Shown one piece after another: positions 5,217 through 13,085 of a stretch of DNA of 37,690 bases. Origin of the DNA: a virus. The position numbers were made by a program, and so were the translations under genes. Within the stretch, counting starts at the first letter, position 1. Each line of letters begins with the position of its first letter. Below the pieces are notes generated by a model. It was not told the origin of the DNA, searched no databases, and saw only the letters and a list, made by a program, of their open reading frames with translations. The stretch spans positions 1 to 37,690 of the IMG/VR virus record IMGVR_UViG_3300048587_000213; one strand, 5' to 3'.

Positions 5217-5444
5217 ATGACGACATCATTGGCTAATTTCATCACCGAAGTGGGCGACGCCGAGGCGGGTGCCTTGTTCCAAGTGAAGCTGCGCACCGTC
5301 CAGTCCTGGCGCCGCGGCGAGCGCTTCCCGCGCCCGGAACAGGCCCGGATCATCGTCGACGTGACCAATGGTCGCGTGGATATGCAGGGTATCTACGGAA
5401 CTGCTTTCCGTGAAACCAGCGAACAGCTGGCAAGGGTGGGCTGA
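5217..5444 (+). CDS. Cro/YdaS-like helix-turn-helix protein
   Basis: The 75-residue protein starts at ATG 5217-5219. Its first 55 residues have the layout of Cro/YdaS proteins: a helix ending in AEAGALFQVKLRTVQSWRRG, then RFPRPEQARIIVDVTNGRVD. It is the first gene of the rightward early operon, and the divergent repressor and shared operators support a Cro role in the lysis-lysogeny switch. No ribosome binding site is evident; a leaderless message is inferred. Confidence 0.8.
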   Translation: MTTSLANFITEVGDAEAGALFQVKLRTVQSWRRGERFPRPEQARIIVDVTNGRVDMQGIYGTAFRETSEQLARVG

Positions 5445-5445
5445 C

Positions 5446-5709
5446 ATGCGCTCCATTTCCGATGACGACATGGAACGCGCACTCAACAGTACGTTGGGCG
5501 AAGACGCCGTTCTCAGAGTGGTTCGCCGGAAACAGGCGGCCCTTGCAGCGCCTCGATCAACTCTGAGTAGTGTGCGAGTGTCTTTCGCCACCCTTCGGAT
5601 ACTTCTGCGCTGGGCGCGGGATCTGATCCGACAAGCTCGTCTACAAGCTCTGGCAGAACTTCTGGCCACATCTGCGCCAGGGAATGCGGCAAGGGATGCG
5701 TCGCCATGA
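5446..5709 (+). CDS. Possible small early gene after cro
   Basis: This 87-residue frame begins 1 bp after the cro-like stop, with GGGTGGG upstream of ATG 5446-5448. Its first 30 residues (MRSISDDDMERALNSTLGED onward) look like genuine protein. The rest, rich in Arg, Ala, Leu and Ser, overlaps the opposite-strand gene at 5513-5788, whose product looks more natural. Either the gene is real and the two overlap antisense, or it has been truncated by the insertion of the minus-strand gene. Confidence is low. Confidence 0.35.
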   Translation: MRSISDDDMERALNSTLGEDAVLRVVRRKQAALAAPRSTLSSVRVSFATLRILLRWARDLIRQARLQALAELLATSAPGNAARDASP

Positions 5710-5788
5710 CGATGTCCAGGACATACCGCAACGCACGCACTTCGCCTGACAACTGCAAAAGCAGTTGCCGTTCCAATTTGCTTTCCAT
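5513..5788 (-). CDS. Small helical protein encoded against the early operon
   Basis: The 91-residue protein starts at ATG 5786-5788 with a GGAG ribosome binding site about 7 bases upstream (CCGGAGACC). It is helical and acidic: MESKLERQLLLQLSGEVRAL at the start, then a segment with two Trp. There is no signal peptide, membrane helix or recognised domain. It is the only minus-strand gene inside the early rightward region, so it is either independently expressed (for example in the lysogen) or antisense to the cro operon. Confidence 0.5.
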   Translation of the reverse strand: MESKLERQLLLQLSGEVRALRYVLDIVMATHPLPHSLAQMWPEVLPELVDELVGSDPAPSAEVSEGWRKTLAHYSELIEALQGPPVSGEPL

Positions 5789-5874
5789 GTCGGTCTCCGG
5801 TGGTGGGATGGTTGTCGGGCGATTCCCAGCCTATCACCGGCAGACCGGCACCCATTGGGGTGCGGTGGTGATCT

Positions 5875-6195
5875 ATGCGTAAGCTCAGCCAGCTGCAGGT
5901 GTTGGAAATGGTGCTCAACAACTGGCACCGCAAGGAGTATCCCGCCGGCAGCTTCGGGCCGTCAGTACGGGGCACGGCTTGGTTTCTCTGGGTGATTGTT
6001 CTGGCTGCCCTGGTCTTGGCCGCGCTGGCTGTGATCGTGCAGCTGTATCCCCAGCCGAAAGAACACTGCGACCACCGCCCCCGGGCCGGTGCGGATGTTG
6101 AATGTCCGCATGACGTGCAGGCGAAGGCGGGTAGGGAAGGGAAGGACGTTGTGCATGGCCTGGATTCTGCAGGCCCGCATGAGGTGCGCGCATGA
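5875..6195 (+). CDS. Early membrane protein
   Basis: The 106-residue protein starts at ATG 5875-5877. A Trp-rich hydrophobic helix lies at about 35-57 (TAWFLWVIVLAALVLAALAV). A polar N-terminus precedes it and a His/Asp/Glu-rich C-terminus follows. The end overlaps the next gene by 4 bp (ATGA). The family is not recognised. Confidence 0.6.
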   Translation: MRKLSQLQVLEMVLNNWHRKEYPAGSFGPSVRGTAWFLWVIVLAALVLAALAVIVQLYPQPKEHCDHRPRAGADVECPHDVQAKAGREGKDVVHGLDSAGPHEVRA

Positions 6196-6770
6196 AGGCC
6201 GCCCGTCAATTTCTGCCGCCGCGGCAGTCGGTTATCTATGCGCACACGCGTCAGATGCTGGACAGCACAGGCTGCAACTACACGTCGTTCGCAATGACGG
6301 TGGCCGAGAACTACATCGGCATGACCGCACCCGATGTGCGCCAGGTCAAGCTGCGTACCGGTGACGGCGCTGACCTGATCAAGGCCATGGACAACAACGC
6401 CCAGATCATTCGTCGCTACATGGATGGCACAGTCAAGACGCTGCCCGCCGATCTGGAAGATGCGTGGGTGATGAGCCTGCCCGAGCCGTATCGCAGCAAC
6501 TGCGAACGCGACTTGGCGCGCAGGCGTGGTGTGCTGCCGGTGAAGCTGGTCAGCGATACCGAAGCTGACCAGGCGGTGGGCATTGCCAACCTGATGTCGG
6601 AGTTCGGCGATCTGATTGCCGCGCTGTCGCCTGCGATGAGTGATGGGCGCATTGATGCAGAAGACTTGCCGCACGCTAGGAGAATCCTTGATGAGTCGGA
6701 TGACCTGATCATCGCCATCACTGGTGTGCGCAGGCGCGTGCATGCGCTACTCCCCGGTGTCGAGCCCTGA
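6192..6770 (+). CDS. Early phage protein, possible CII-like regulator
   Basis: The 192-residue protein starts at ATG 6192-6194. It is mostly helical with no Cys pairs. Its segment VAENYIGMTAPDVRQVKLRT, followed about 15 residues later by IIRRYMDGTV, could be a DNA-binding helical region. Position between cro and the replication genes is where CII-type or replication regulators lie in lambdoid phages, and that is the only basis for the suggestion. Coupling to both neighbours (ATGA before, TGATG after) supports expression in the early operon. Confidence 0.6.
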   Translation: MKAARQFLPPRQSVIYAHTRQMLDSTGCNYTSFAMTVAENYIGMTAPDVRQVKLRTGDGADLIKAMDNNAQIIRRYMDGTVKTLPADLEDAWVMSLPEPYRSNCERDLARRRGVLPVKLVSDTEADQAVGIANLMSEFGDLIAALSPAMSDGRIDAEDLPHARRILDESDDLIIAITGVRRRVHALLPGVEP

Positions 6771-6991
6771 TGCTTATGGCCAGGGGGAGGCCGCCACACT
6801 GGAACCGCAGCGTCATTGCACATCCAAACGTGCATGCGAACGCGGGTTTGGTGCGTGCGATGACTGAGCTATACAGCGACGCACCTGGTCTGGCTGGAGA
6901 CGATGCGCTGGCTGAGAAAGCGCGATACCGCATCGAGGATGACGCCAAGCGCACGTGCCAAGGTGTTCTGGTGCTTGAGGTCAAGGCATGA
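6770..6991 (+). CDS. Hypothetical early protein (73 aa)
   Basis: The 73-residue protein starts at ATG 6770-6772, sharing one base with the previous TGA, and overlaps the primase start by 4 bp. It contains LVRAMTELYSDAPGLAG and a basic, Trp-containing N-terminus. There is no recognised motif. Translational coupling on both sides is the main support. Confidence 0.55.
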   Translation: MLMARGRPPHWNRSVIAHPNVHANAGLVRAMTELYSDAPGLAGDDALAEKARYRIEDDAKRTCQGVLVLEVKA

Positions 6992-8109
6992 ACGAGCGTC
7001 GCATCAATGACGTAGAGCGCGCTCGCTTGTGCGAGCAAGCCAACCTGGTTGACCTGATCGGTGGATCCATCCAGCTGAAGAAGCGCGGCAAGAATTACGT
7101 GGGGTGTTGCCCGTTCCATGGAGAGCGCACGCCCAGTTTCAACGTGATTCCGTCAAAGCAATATTTCCACTGCTACGGATGCGGCAAGAACGGCGACGCC
7201 ATCACCTGGTTGATTGAGCAGCATGGACTGGATTTCGTCGAGGCTTGCAAGTGCCTCGATGAACGGGCTTTCGAAAGGCTGGATCTGACCACCGCCCGCA
7301 TCATCGCGCCTGCGCCGGAGGCTGTCCCCGACGTGCGGCTGGTGCCGCTGCTGCCTGTGCCCCGCGATGCGCCTTCGCTGTTCGGGACTGATGGTTGGAC
7401 AGTGCCCATATTCAACCCGGGCAAGAATAAGGCATCCAAGTGGAAGCCACTGCGGGCCGACGAATATCGAGACGGTGAGGGTGGTCTGCTGGGCTACGTG
7501 TTACGGGCGGAATTCAAGGACGACAGCGGCAAGTTCACGAAGGTGACGCCGACGGTCACGTACTGCATCAAGCCCGATGGCAGCAAGACGTGGGCGCTGT
7601 GCCTGTTCCCCATCCTGCGCCCGTTGTGCGGCCTTGATGAGCTTGCGGCGAAGCCTGACGCGCCTGTTTTGATCGTGGAGGGCGAAAAGTGCCGCGCCGC
7701 TAGCGCTGGCGCGTTGCCGATGTACGCGACGGTGACATGGCCAGGCGGCAGCAACGGCTTGGGTGGCACGTCGTGGCATGACGCCGTGAAGGGTCCGCAC
7801 TACACGCAGCCGCTTGTGGACTGGTCTGCCATGGCCGGCCGCGATGCGGTGTTGTGGCCCGATGCCGATGAGGCGGGACAGCGCGTGATGCTTGGCCACA
7901 AAGATTCCAGCGGGCGATGGCATCCGGGCGTGGTGGATTTTTTGACCCGCGCAGGAGCTCGCTCCATTCGAATGATTGATACCACTGGGCAGCCGAAAGG
8001 CTGGGATATAGCCGACGCGCTAGATCCTGCTGGCAATGGTTGGTCGCCGCCTCAACTTGCTGCATGGGCCAAAGAGCGCGTGGTGCAGGTCGAAGTTCAC
8101 CGGGTATGA
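6988..8109 (+). CDS. DNA primase, CHC2 zinc finger plus Toprim-like domain
   Basis: The protein has 373 residues. The N-terminus carries a CHC2 zinc finger: C41-P-F-H44, the ERTPSF motif, then FHCYGCGKNGDAI with C62 and C65. The C-terminal half has Toprim-type acidic motifs: LIVEGEK with E231 and WPDADEAG with D292 and D294. Such proteins make RNA primers or recognise the origin in phage and plasmid replication. It is shorter than bacterial DnaG and paired with a VirE-type helicase by an ATGA overlap, so the two probably form the phage primase-helicase. It is preceded in the same operon by small early genes. Confidence 0.85.
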   Translation: MNERRINDVERARLCEQANLVDLIGGSIQLKKRGKNYVGCCPFHGERTPSFNVIPSKQYFHCYGCGKNGDAITWLIEQHGLDFVEACKCLDERAFERLDLTTARIIAPAPEAVPDVRLVPLLPVPRDAPSLFGTDGWTVPIFNPGKNKASKWKPLRADEYRDGEGGLLGYVLRAEFKDDSGKFTKVTPTVTYCIKPDGSKTWALCLFPILRPLCGLDELAAKPDAPVLIVEGEKCRAASAGALPMYATVTWPGGSNGLGGTSWHDAVKGPHYTQPLVDWSAMAGRDAVLWPDADEAGQRVMLGHKDSSGRWHPGVVDFLTRAGARSIRMIDTTGQPKGWDIADALDPAGNGWSPPQLAAWAKERVVQVEVHRV

Positions 8110-9446
8110 CTGTGCCGAAGAAACTGACAGTGATCGTGGGCGGTGGTAGTCCGCCAGGCGGCGGGCAGACCGGCGCCGACGATTGGCAAAACAAGCTGAC
8201 CTGCACCAAAGACGGTGCGGTCCAAGCCGCCATGCACAACCTGATGCTGATTCTGGAAATGGATCCGCAACTGGCTGGGCTGTTGGCGCTGGATGAGTTC
8301 GCCAACCGCGTGGTCGTGCGCCGAGCGCCGCCGTGGAGTGGCGGCAACGACGGTGAGTTCACTGAGCTGGATGGCGTTGAGCTTTCGGCCTGGTTGGGCT
8401 CACCGGATCGATACCAGATGATCGTGAAGTCATCCATGGTGCTGGAGGCCGTTGAAGCGGTAGCGCGTCGACACAAGTTCCACCCGGTGCGTGATTACCT
8501 GCGCACCTTGAAGTGGGACGGCGAGCCCCGGTTGCGGCGACTGTTCGTGGATCACTTCGGTGCAACGGATGATGAGTATCACCAGCGCGTTGCTGAGATA
8601 TTCATGGTCAGCGCCGCGGCCCGCATTCTGCGCCCAGGCTGCAAGGTTGACACGATGCTGGTGCTCGAAGGCGGGCAAGGGCTCGGTAAAACCCGCGTGA
8701 CGCAAGTCCTGTTCGGCGGTGACCGGTGGTACATGGATGCGCAGCGCAGCCCCGCTGAAAAAGACTTCTATCAGGACATCGTGGGGAAGTGGGGTGTGGA
8801 GATCGGCGAGATGACGTCGTTCTCCAAGGCTGAGACCAACAAGGTCAAGCAAACACTTTCCGCCACCAGTGACACGTACCGGCCCAGCTATGGCCGCTAC
8901 AGCCGCACCTTTCCGCGGCAGTGCGTCTTCATCGGCACTACCAACGAGAACGAGTGGCAACGCGACCACACCGGTGGGCGTCGCTTTCTGCCTGTAGGCG
9001 TGACACGTGTGGACGTGAGTGCGATTGAAGCCGTGCGCGACCAGCTGTGGGCTGAGGCTGTGGCGCTGTTGGATGATGGTTTGGATTGGTGGGTGTTGCC
9101 CTCGGATGCGAAAGACCAACAGGACGAGCGTTACCTGGAGGATTCGTGGTCCGAGCCGATCAGCCGATGGTTAGACGGGCGAGCGCCCAGCAGCGACAAG
9201 GTGGATGTGTATGCAGGGATCGAGATGTGCCAGAACCCTTACATCGTCACTGAGTGCTCAACGACCGAGATCCTGACTCGCGCCCTGCACATCGATCTTG
9301 CGCGGCATACCAAGCAGGATCAGATGCGCGTGGCCGCAATCATGACGCGCCTTGCTTGGGATAAGTACCGACCTCAACGTTATGGAACGCGGGTGTGGCT
9401 GTGGCTTCGGACTGGGCCATATAGGGGGGGCGATGCGCCAGCCTGA
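8106..9446 (+). CDS. VirE-family (virulence-associated E) replicative helicase/ATPase
   Basis: The protein is 446 residues from ATG 8106-8108, which overlaps the primase stop. It has a Walker A motif LEGGQGLGKT at about 187-196 and, further on, GEMTSFSKAETNKVKQ and an arginine-containing GTTNENEWQRDHTGGRRFLP motif, as expected of VirE (PF05272) proteins related to SF3 helicases. This ATPase is expected to unwind or melt the phage origin in partnership with the primase. It is immediately followed by the iteron cluster at 9455-9682, which suggests that origin recognition happens next to its own gene. Confidence 0.9.
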   Translation: MTVPKKLTVIVGGGSPPGGGQTGADDWQNKLTCTKDGAVQAAMHNLMLILEMDPQLAGLLALDEFANRVVVRRAPPWSGGNDGEFTELDGVELSAWLGSPDRYQMIVKSSMVLEAVEAVARRHKFHPVRDYLRTLKWDGEPRLRRLFVDHFGATDDEYHQRVAEIFMVSAAARILRPGCKVDTMLVLEGGQGLGKTRVTQVLFGGDRWYMDAQRSPAEKDFYQDIVGKWGVEIGEMTSFSKAETNKVKQTLSATSDTYRPSYGRYSRTFPRQCVFIGTTNENEWQRDHTGGRRFLPVGVTRVDVSAIEAVRDQLWAEAVALLDDGLDWWVLPSDAKDQQDERYLEDSWSEPISRWLDGRAPSSDKVDVYAGIEMCQNPYIVTECSTTEILTRALHIDLARHTKQDQMRVAAIMTRLAWDKYRPQRYGTRVWLWLRTGPYRGGDAPA

Positions 9447-9852
9447 CTCGCGACCTGCCCAACCAGGTTGGACGTGCCCAACCTGCTGCCCAACCTCTAT
9501 AGCTAGCAGGGACGGGCGGCCGTCCAACCTGCCCAACCTTTTCTCCATGCGCACGTGTAAGAGAGTGGCTCGGTACTTCCTCTATGTATGTTCGTACAGG
9601 TTAGGCAGGTTAGGCAGGTTGGACGCAGCCAGCAATGGCGTGGGTTTCCGCCTGCCTAACCTATGCGCTATTGGTTGGGCAGGTATGGCAGGACGTTTCA
9701 CGGGAATCCCTAGGGGCGTTCAGGTTAGCGGCGCCTGTTCGAACCTGAACGCCAAGCTGAACAATGGGTCCTCCCTGGGGGTCGTGGTTACGGGTAATTC
9801 GGACCTCGGTTTGTCGCTAGTCACAAGGGTGATTCAGCGGGGGGGGTTGTAA
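9433..9852 (+). CDS. Doubtful ORF across the iteron region
   Basis: This 139-residue frame starts at ATG 9433 after a G-rich stretch (9424-9430) and ends with a TAATG overlap with the terminase small subunit. Repeated PNL and RLG units in the product simply translate the DNA iterons, and the composition (Cys-rich, no domain) is unlike a folded phage protein. It is listed because of the ribosome-binding-like sequence and coupling. The stretch 9447-9851 is more likely an origin and spacer than a gene. Confidence 0.2.
   Translation: MRQPDSRPAQPGWTCPTCCPTSIASRDGRPSNLPNLFSMRTCKRVARYFLYVCSYRLGRLGRLDAASNGVGFRLPNLCAIGWAGMAGRFTGIPRGVQVSGACSNLNAKLNNGSSLGVVVTGNSDLGLSLVTRVIQRGGL
9455..9682. repeat. Iteron cluster, candidate replication origin
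   Basis: The 10-bp motif CTGCCYAACC occurs in plus orientation at 9455-9464, 9486-9495, 9529-9538 and 9652-9661, and with one mismatch at 9474-9483. It occurs in minus orientation (GGTTRGGCAG) at 9599-9608, 9608-9617 and 9673-9682, with core-only copies at 9466-9471, 9524-9529 and 9617-9622. Plus copies cluster on the left and minus copies on the right of a less GC-rich segment (about 9541-9598). Such inverted iterons beside primase and helicase genes fit a replication origin with an unwinding element. Function is inferred. Confidence 0.6.
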
Positions 9853-10400
9853 TGGAAGGGCTCACTGTCCCGCTCACTCAGGCGGAGTTCGGCGAGTTGA
9901 TCGGCGTCACGCAGCAGGCGGTCGCCGGTCTATTGCAGCGCGGCGTGCTGGTCGATGGCGCCGCTGGTGAGGATTGGCTGATCGCGTACTGCGAACACCT
10001 GCGCGAGATTGCCGCTGGCCGCGGCGGAGAGGAGGGCGTCCGCCTGAATCTTGAGAACACCAGGGCGACCATCCGCGGCAAGAACGCCGACAACGCACGC
10101 AAGGAACTCGCGCTCGCTGAGAAGCGGCGCGAGCTCATGCCCACCTATCTACTGGAAGAAGTGCTCGCGAAAGCCAGCTCTCGCGCTGGCCGCATCCTGG
10201 ACACGATCCCGGGCGAGGTCCGCCGCCGGCTGCCGCAGCTCACCAGCAGCGACATCGCCGCCGTGACCGCGACGGTTGCCCGCGCACGCAACCTGGCGGC
10301 GCAGGTATCGCTCGCCGACCTTGAGATCAGCATCGACGCCGCTGCCGACCAGGACGCAGAAAGCGACGAAGCCCTGCAGGCCGAGGCGGACGCGGCATGA
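9852..10400 (+). CDS. Terminase small subunit (Nu1-like)
   Basis: The 182-residue protein starts at ATG 9852 after a run of G (9839-9846). Residues about 5-40 form a winged-helix DNA-binding domain of the Nu1 type (TQAEFGELIGVTQQAVAGLL). A long charged helical region follows (ENTRATIRGKNADNARKELA), and then a segment that would contact the large subunit. It recognises the packaging site and delivers DNA to the motor. It overlaps the large-subunit start by 4 bp. Confidence 0.85.
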   Translation: MEGLTVPLTQAEFGELIGVTQQAVAGLLQRGVLVDGAAGEDWLIAYCEHLREIAAGRGGEEGVRLNLENTRATIRGKNADNARKELALAEKRRELMPTYLLEEVLAKASSRAGRILDTIPGEVRRRLPQLTSSDIAAVTATVARARNLAAQVSLADLEISIDAAADQDAESDEALQAEADAA

Positions 10401-12478
10401 GCCTCATGCGCATCGACACCCAGCAGCTGGTGGAGATCGACCGCCGGCTGAAGCGCGGCATGCTCGCCCTGGCGGTGCCGGAACCAGAAACCCTGAACCA
10501 GTGGGCGGAACACAACTTCTACCTGTCGGCCGAATCCTCCTACGTCGAGCAAGGCTGGACGCCCTGGCCATTCCAGCGGGCCATCCTGTCGGTCTTCAGC
10601 AACGACGACGTGCAAGAGGTCGACGTGAAGAAGTCGGCCCGCATCGGGTACACGAAGATGCTGCTCGCCGGCCTCGGATATTTCGCCGCCCATAAGCGCC
10701 GCAACCAGGCGCTGTGGCAGCCCACGGATTCGGACGCCGAGGACTTCGTGAAGTCGGAACTGGATCCAATGCTGCGCGACGTCGAGGCCATGCACGTCGT
10801 GTTCCCGTCGCACCTGCAGCGTCACAAAGACAACACGCTCACGCAGAAGCGCTTCGTGGGCAGCGTGCTGCGCGTCTTGGGTGGCAAGGCCGCAAAGAAC
10901 TACCGCCGCATCTCCATAGACCGCGCCTGGTTGGATGAGTTGTCGGCTTTCGATCGCGATATCGAAAAGGAAGGCGATCCGCGCAGCCTGGCGAAGAAGC
11001 GCCTTGAGGGTGCTACGTTCCCACAACTGGTCTGCGGCAGCACGCCAAAGCTCAAAGGCTTCTGCCTTATCGATGACGCCTTCATCGCGGCGGATGAGCG
11101 CTTCACTTTCCAGATTCCATGCCCGCACTGCCACACGCACCACCCGTTGTCGTGGGGCGGCAAAGACGAACCCCATGGATTGAAATGGCGTGATGGCAAT
11201 CCCGCGACTGCATATCACCTTTGCCCGCACTGCGCGTCTCCCATCACCCAGGCGGACTACTTCAATGCAGCTGACGGGGGCGTCTGGATAAACGACAGCG
11301 ACGCCGTATGGCTGCTGGATGACGGCACATTCACTACGCCGGAAGGCGCGCAGCTCGACGCGCCTAAGCACATAGCCTTGCACGTGTGGACTGCGTACAG
11401 CCCATCAGTGCAGTGGTCGGAGATCGTCAAAGAATTCCTGGCGGCCTACGAGAAAATGCAGGAAGGCGACGACACCAAAATGAAGGCGTTCGTCAACCTG
11501 ACGCGTGGCGAGACGTGGGAAGGTGACATCGAGAAGACCGATGTCGACGACTTGAAGAATCGTGCGGAGCCTTTCGCACTGCGCCGCATGCCACGCGACT
11601 GCCTGCTGTTGCTGTGTGGCCTGGACACACAGGACAACCGCATCGAGGCGGCGGTGTGGGGCTATGGCCTAGGCGGGCAGATGTGGACGATCGACCACAT
11701 GGTGTTCTTCGGCAATCCTGCGCTGCCCGAAGTATGGGCTGATGTCGAGGAGTTCCTGCGCACTTCGGAGTACGAGCACAGCTGCGGGTTTCCTCAGAAG
11801 ATCTACGCAAGTGCGATCGACTCCGGTGGCCACCATGCCGATGCCGTGTACGCGTTCGCACACCGCCTGAAGTCAATGCGCGTGCACGCAGTCAAAGGTG
11901 CCAGTGGCCGCGAGCGTTCGATCGATAACGGAAACGCCCGGGTTTCCTACAAGTGGAATGGCAAGGTAGAGAAGCAAGGTCCCGTGTTGTGGCAGGTCGG
12001 CACGAACTTGGCAAAGGACCGTTTCCAGGCACGCATGACGGTCGGCGCTCCTGGTCCGGGCTACGTGCACTTCTCAAGTGAGCTCTCTGACGAATGGTAC
12101 AAGCAGCTGGCCGGTGAAGTTCGTGCGTTCAAGCGGACGGCCAAGGGCACTGAGTCTCGCTGGACTGCGACCCGGAAGCGCATTGAGGTCAAGGACTGTC
12201 TCACCTATGCGATCTGGCTCGAGGAGCGCCTGGATCTCTGGCTTCCCAAGAAAGCGAATTGGTGGAAGCAGCTTGAACAAGCGGTGCAACCGCCGAACGA
12301 TTTATTCACTGGCGCAGACGCAGTCCAGTTGGATTCCCGTCAAACACCACCAAGCCCGCCGCGCAGGTCGGCTGCCGATGATTCCCGTGAAACATCGCGG
12401 AGCCTGGATGGCGATAGCGACCTGCCCACCAACACCAAACCAGCCCGGCGCCGCAAGGGCTGGGTGGATGCCAACTGA
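10397..12478 (+). CDS. Terminase large subunit (lambda gpA family)
   Basis: The 693-residue protein is the DNA packaging ATPase and nuclease. A Walker-A-like KKSARIGYTK lies at 78-87 and an acidic ISIDRAWLDEL segment at about 171-181. A CPHC...CPHC zinc-finger-like pair sits near residues 234-281, and LLLLCGLDTQDNRIEAAVWG near 397-416 begins the nuclease domain. The length is near the family norm of about 640-700. Membership of the gpA group suggests cos-type packaging with cohesive ends. The last 60 residues are Pro/Ser/Arg-rich and probably disordered. Confidence 0.95.
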   Translation: MSLMRIDTQQLVEIDRRLKRGMLALAVPEPETLNQWAEHNFYLSAESSYVEQGWTPWPFQRAILSVFSNDDVQEVDVKKSARIGYTKMLLAGLGYFAAHKRRNQALWQPTDSDAEDFVKSELDPMLRDVEAMHVVFPSHLQRHKDNTLTQKRFVGSVLRVLGGKAAKNYRRISIDRAWLDELSAFDRDIEKEGDPRSLAKKRLEGATFPQLVCGSTPKLKGFCLIDDAFIAADERFTFQIPCPHCHTHHPLSWGGKDEPHGLKWRDGNPATAYHLCPHCASPITQADYFNAADGGVWINDSDAVWLLDDGTFTTPEGAQLDAPKHIALHVWTAYSPSVQWSEIVKEFLAAYEKMQEGDDTKMKAFVNLTRGETWEGDIEKTDVDDLKNRAEPFALRRMPRDCLLLLCGLDTQDNRIEAAVWGYGLGGQMWTIDHMVFFGNPALPEVWADVEEFLRTSEYEHSCGFPQKIYASAIDSGGHHADAVYAFAHRLKSMRVHAVKGASGRERSIDNGNARVSYKWNGKVEKQGPVLWQVGTNLAKDRFQARMTVGAPGPGYVHFSSELSDEWYKQLAGEVRAFKRTAKGTESRWTATRKRIEVKDCLTYAIWLEERLDLWLPKKANWWKQLEQAVQPPNDLFTGADAVQLDSRQTPPSPPRRSAADDSRETSRSLDGDSDLPTNTKPARRRKGWVDAN

Positions 12479-12489
12479 GCGAAACCACC

Positions 12490-12810
12490 ATGGCCGAAGA
12501 CGCAAAAGCTGACGAAATGACCGACACCCTACGCACCTCCTTTGCGGAAAGCATCCGCCGTGGCGTGCCGGATATTCCTGCGCATCACGCACTGCAAATG
12601 GCGGATGCACTCTGTGCGGTCCAGGCCGATGTGTTGGCGGGGCTTCGTGTCACGTATAGAGCTCGACCAGAAGTGGATGTGGAAGCGATTGCTGAGGACT
12701 GGCGGCAAGGGCGATCAATTGGCGAGATTGTGGAAAAGCACAAGGTCAGTCGATCGATGGCCTATAAGTGCCACCCCAGCAAGACTGTGCGTCCGGCAAA
12801 GCAGGGCTGA
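12490..12810 (+). CDS. Small HTH (Mor-like) protein
   Basis: The 106-residue protein starts at ATG 12490. The C-terminal part (VDVEAIAEDWRQGRSIGEIV, then EKHKVSRSMAYK) is a helix-turn-helix like that of the Mor/C family of Mu-like activators, preceded by a helical region. A regulatory role in late gene expression is possible. Position between terminase and portal, where no regulator is needed, also allows a packaging or head accessory role. Confidence 0.6.
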   Translation: MAEDAKADEMTDTLRTSFAESIRRGVPDIPAHHALQMADALCAVQADVLAGLRVTYRARPEVDVEAIAEDWRQGRSIGEIVEKHKVSRSMAYKCHPSKTVRPAKQG

Positions 12811-12866
12811 AAATAGTCCACAGAAAACCGTGATCGTGGACAGATAGATGTATAGCTTGGGCGTCC

Positions 12867-13085
12867 ATGAGCACCCAAGCGCGTCTGGACAACTACCTTG
12901 CCGCTGAAGCCCGCATCCTCACGCGGGGCTTCAGCTTGCGGCTTGGTGAGCGTCAGCGACAGGAGGCGGAGCTCGCCGAGATCCGCAAAGCCATCACCCA
13001 GTTGCAGCGTGAACTGACCGCGCAAACGGGTGCCGGCACTGGCCGCGGAAGCCTGCGTTACAGCACTGCGGTGTTCAACAAGTGA
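12867..13085 (+). CDS. gpW-like head-tail joining protein
   Basis: The 72-residue protein has the size and placement of lambda gpW, between terminase and portal. It has a helix with LDNYLAAEARILTRGFSLRL, a second helix with QEAELAEIRKAITQLQRELT and a short C-terminal strand. gpW-type proteins bind under the portal after DNA packaging and make the tail-attachment surface. Its stop overlaps the portal GTG start. Confidence 0.7.
   Translation: MSTQARLDNYLAAEARILTRGFSLRLGERQRQEAELAEIRKAITQLQRELTAQTGAGTGRGSLRYSTAVFNK

Noticed and set aside
12330-12400. ATTCCCGTGAAACA-like sequences resembling a parS half-site (also near 9695)
   Set aside because: Only one arm matches, the copies lie inside the terminase coding tail, and no ParA or ParB gene is present.
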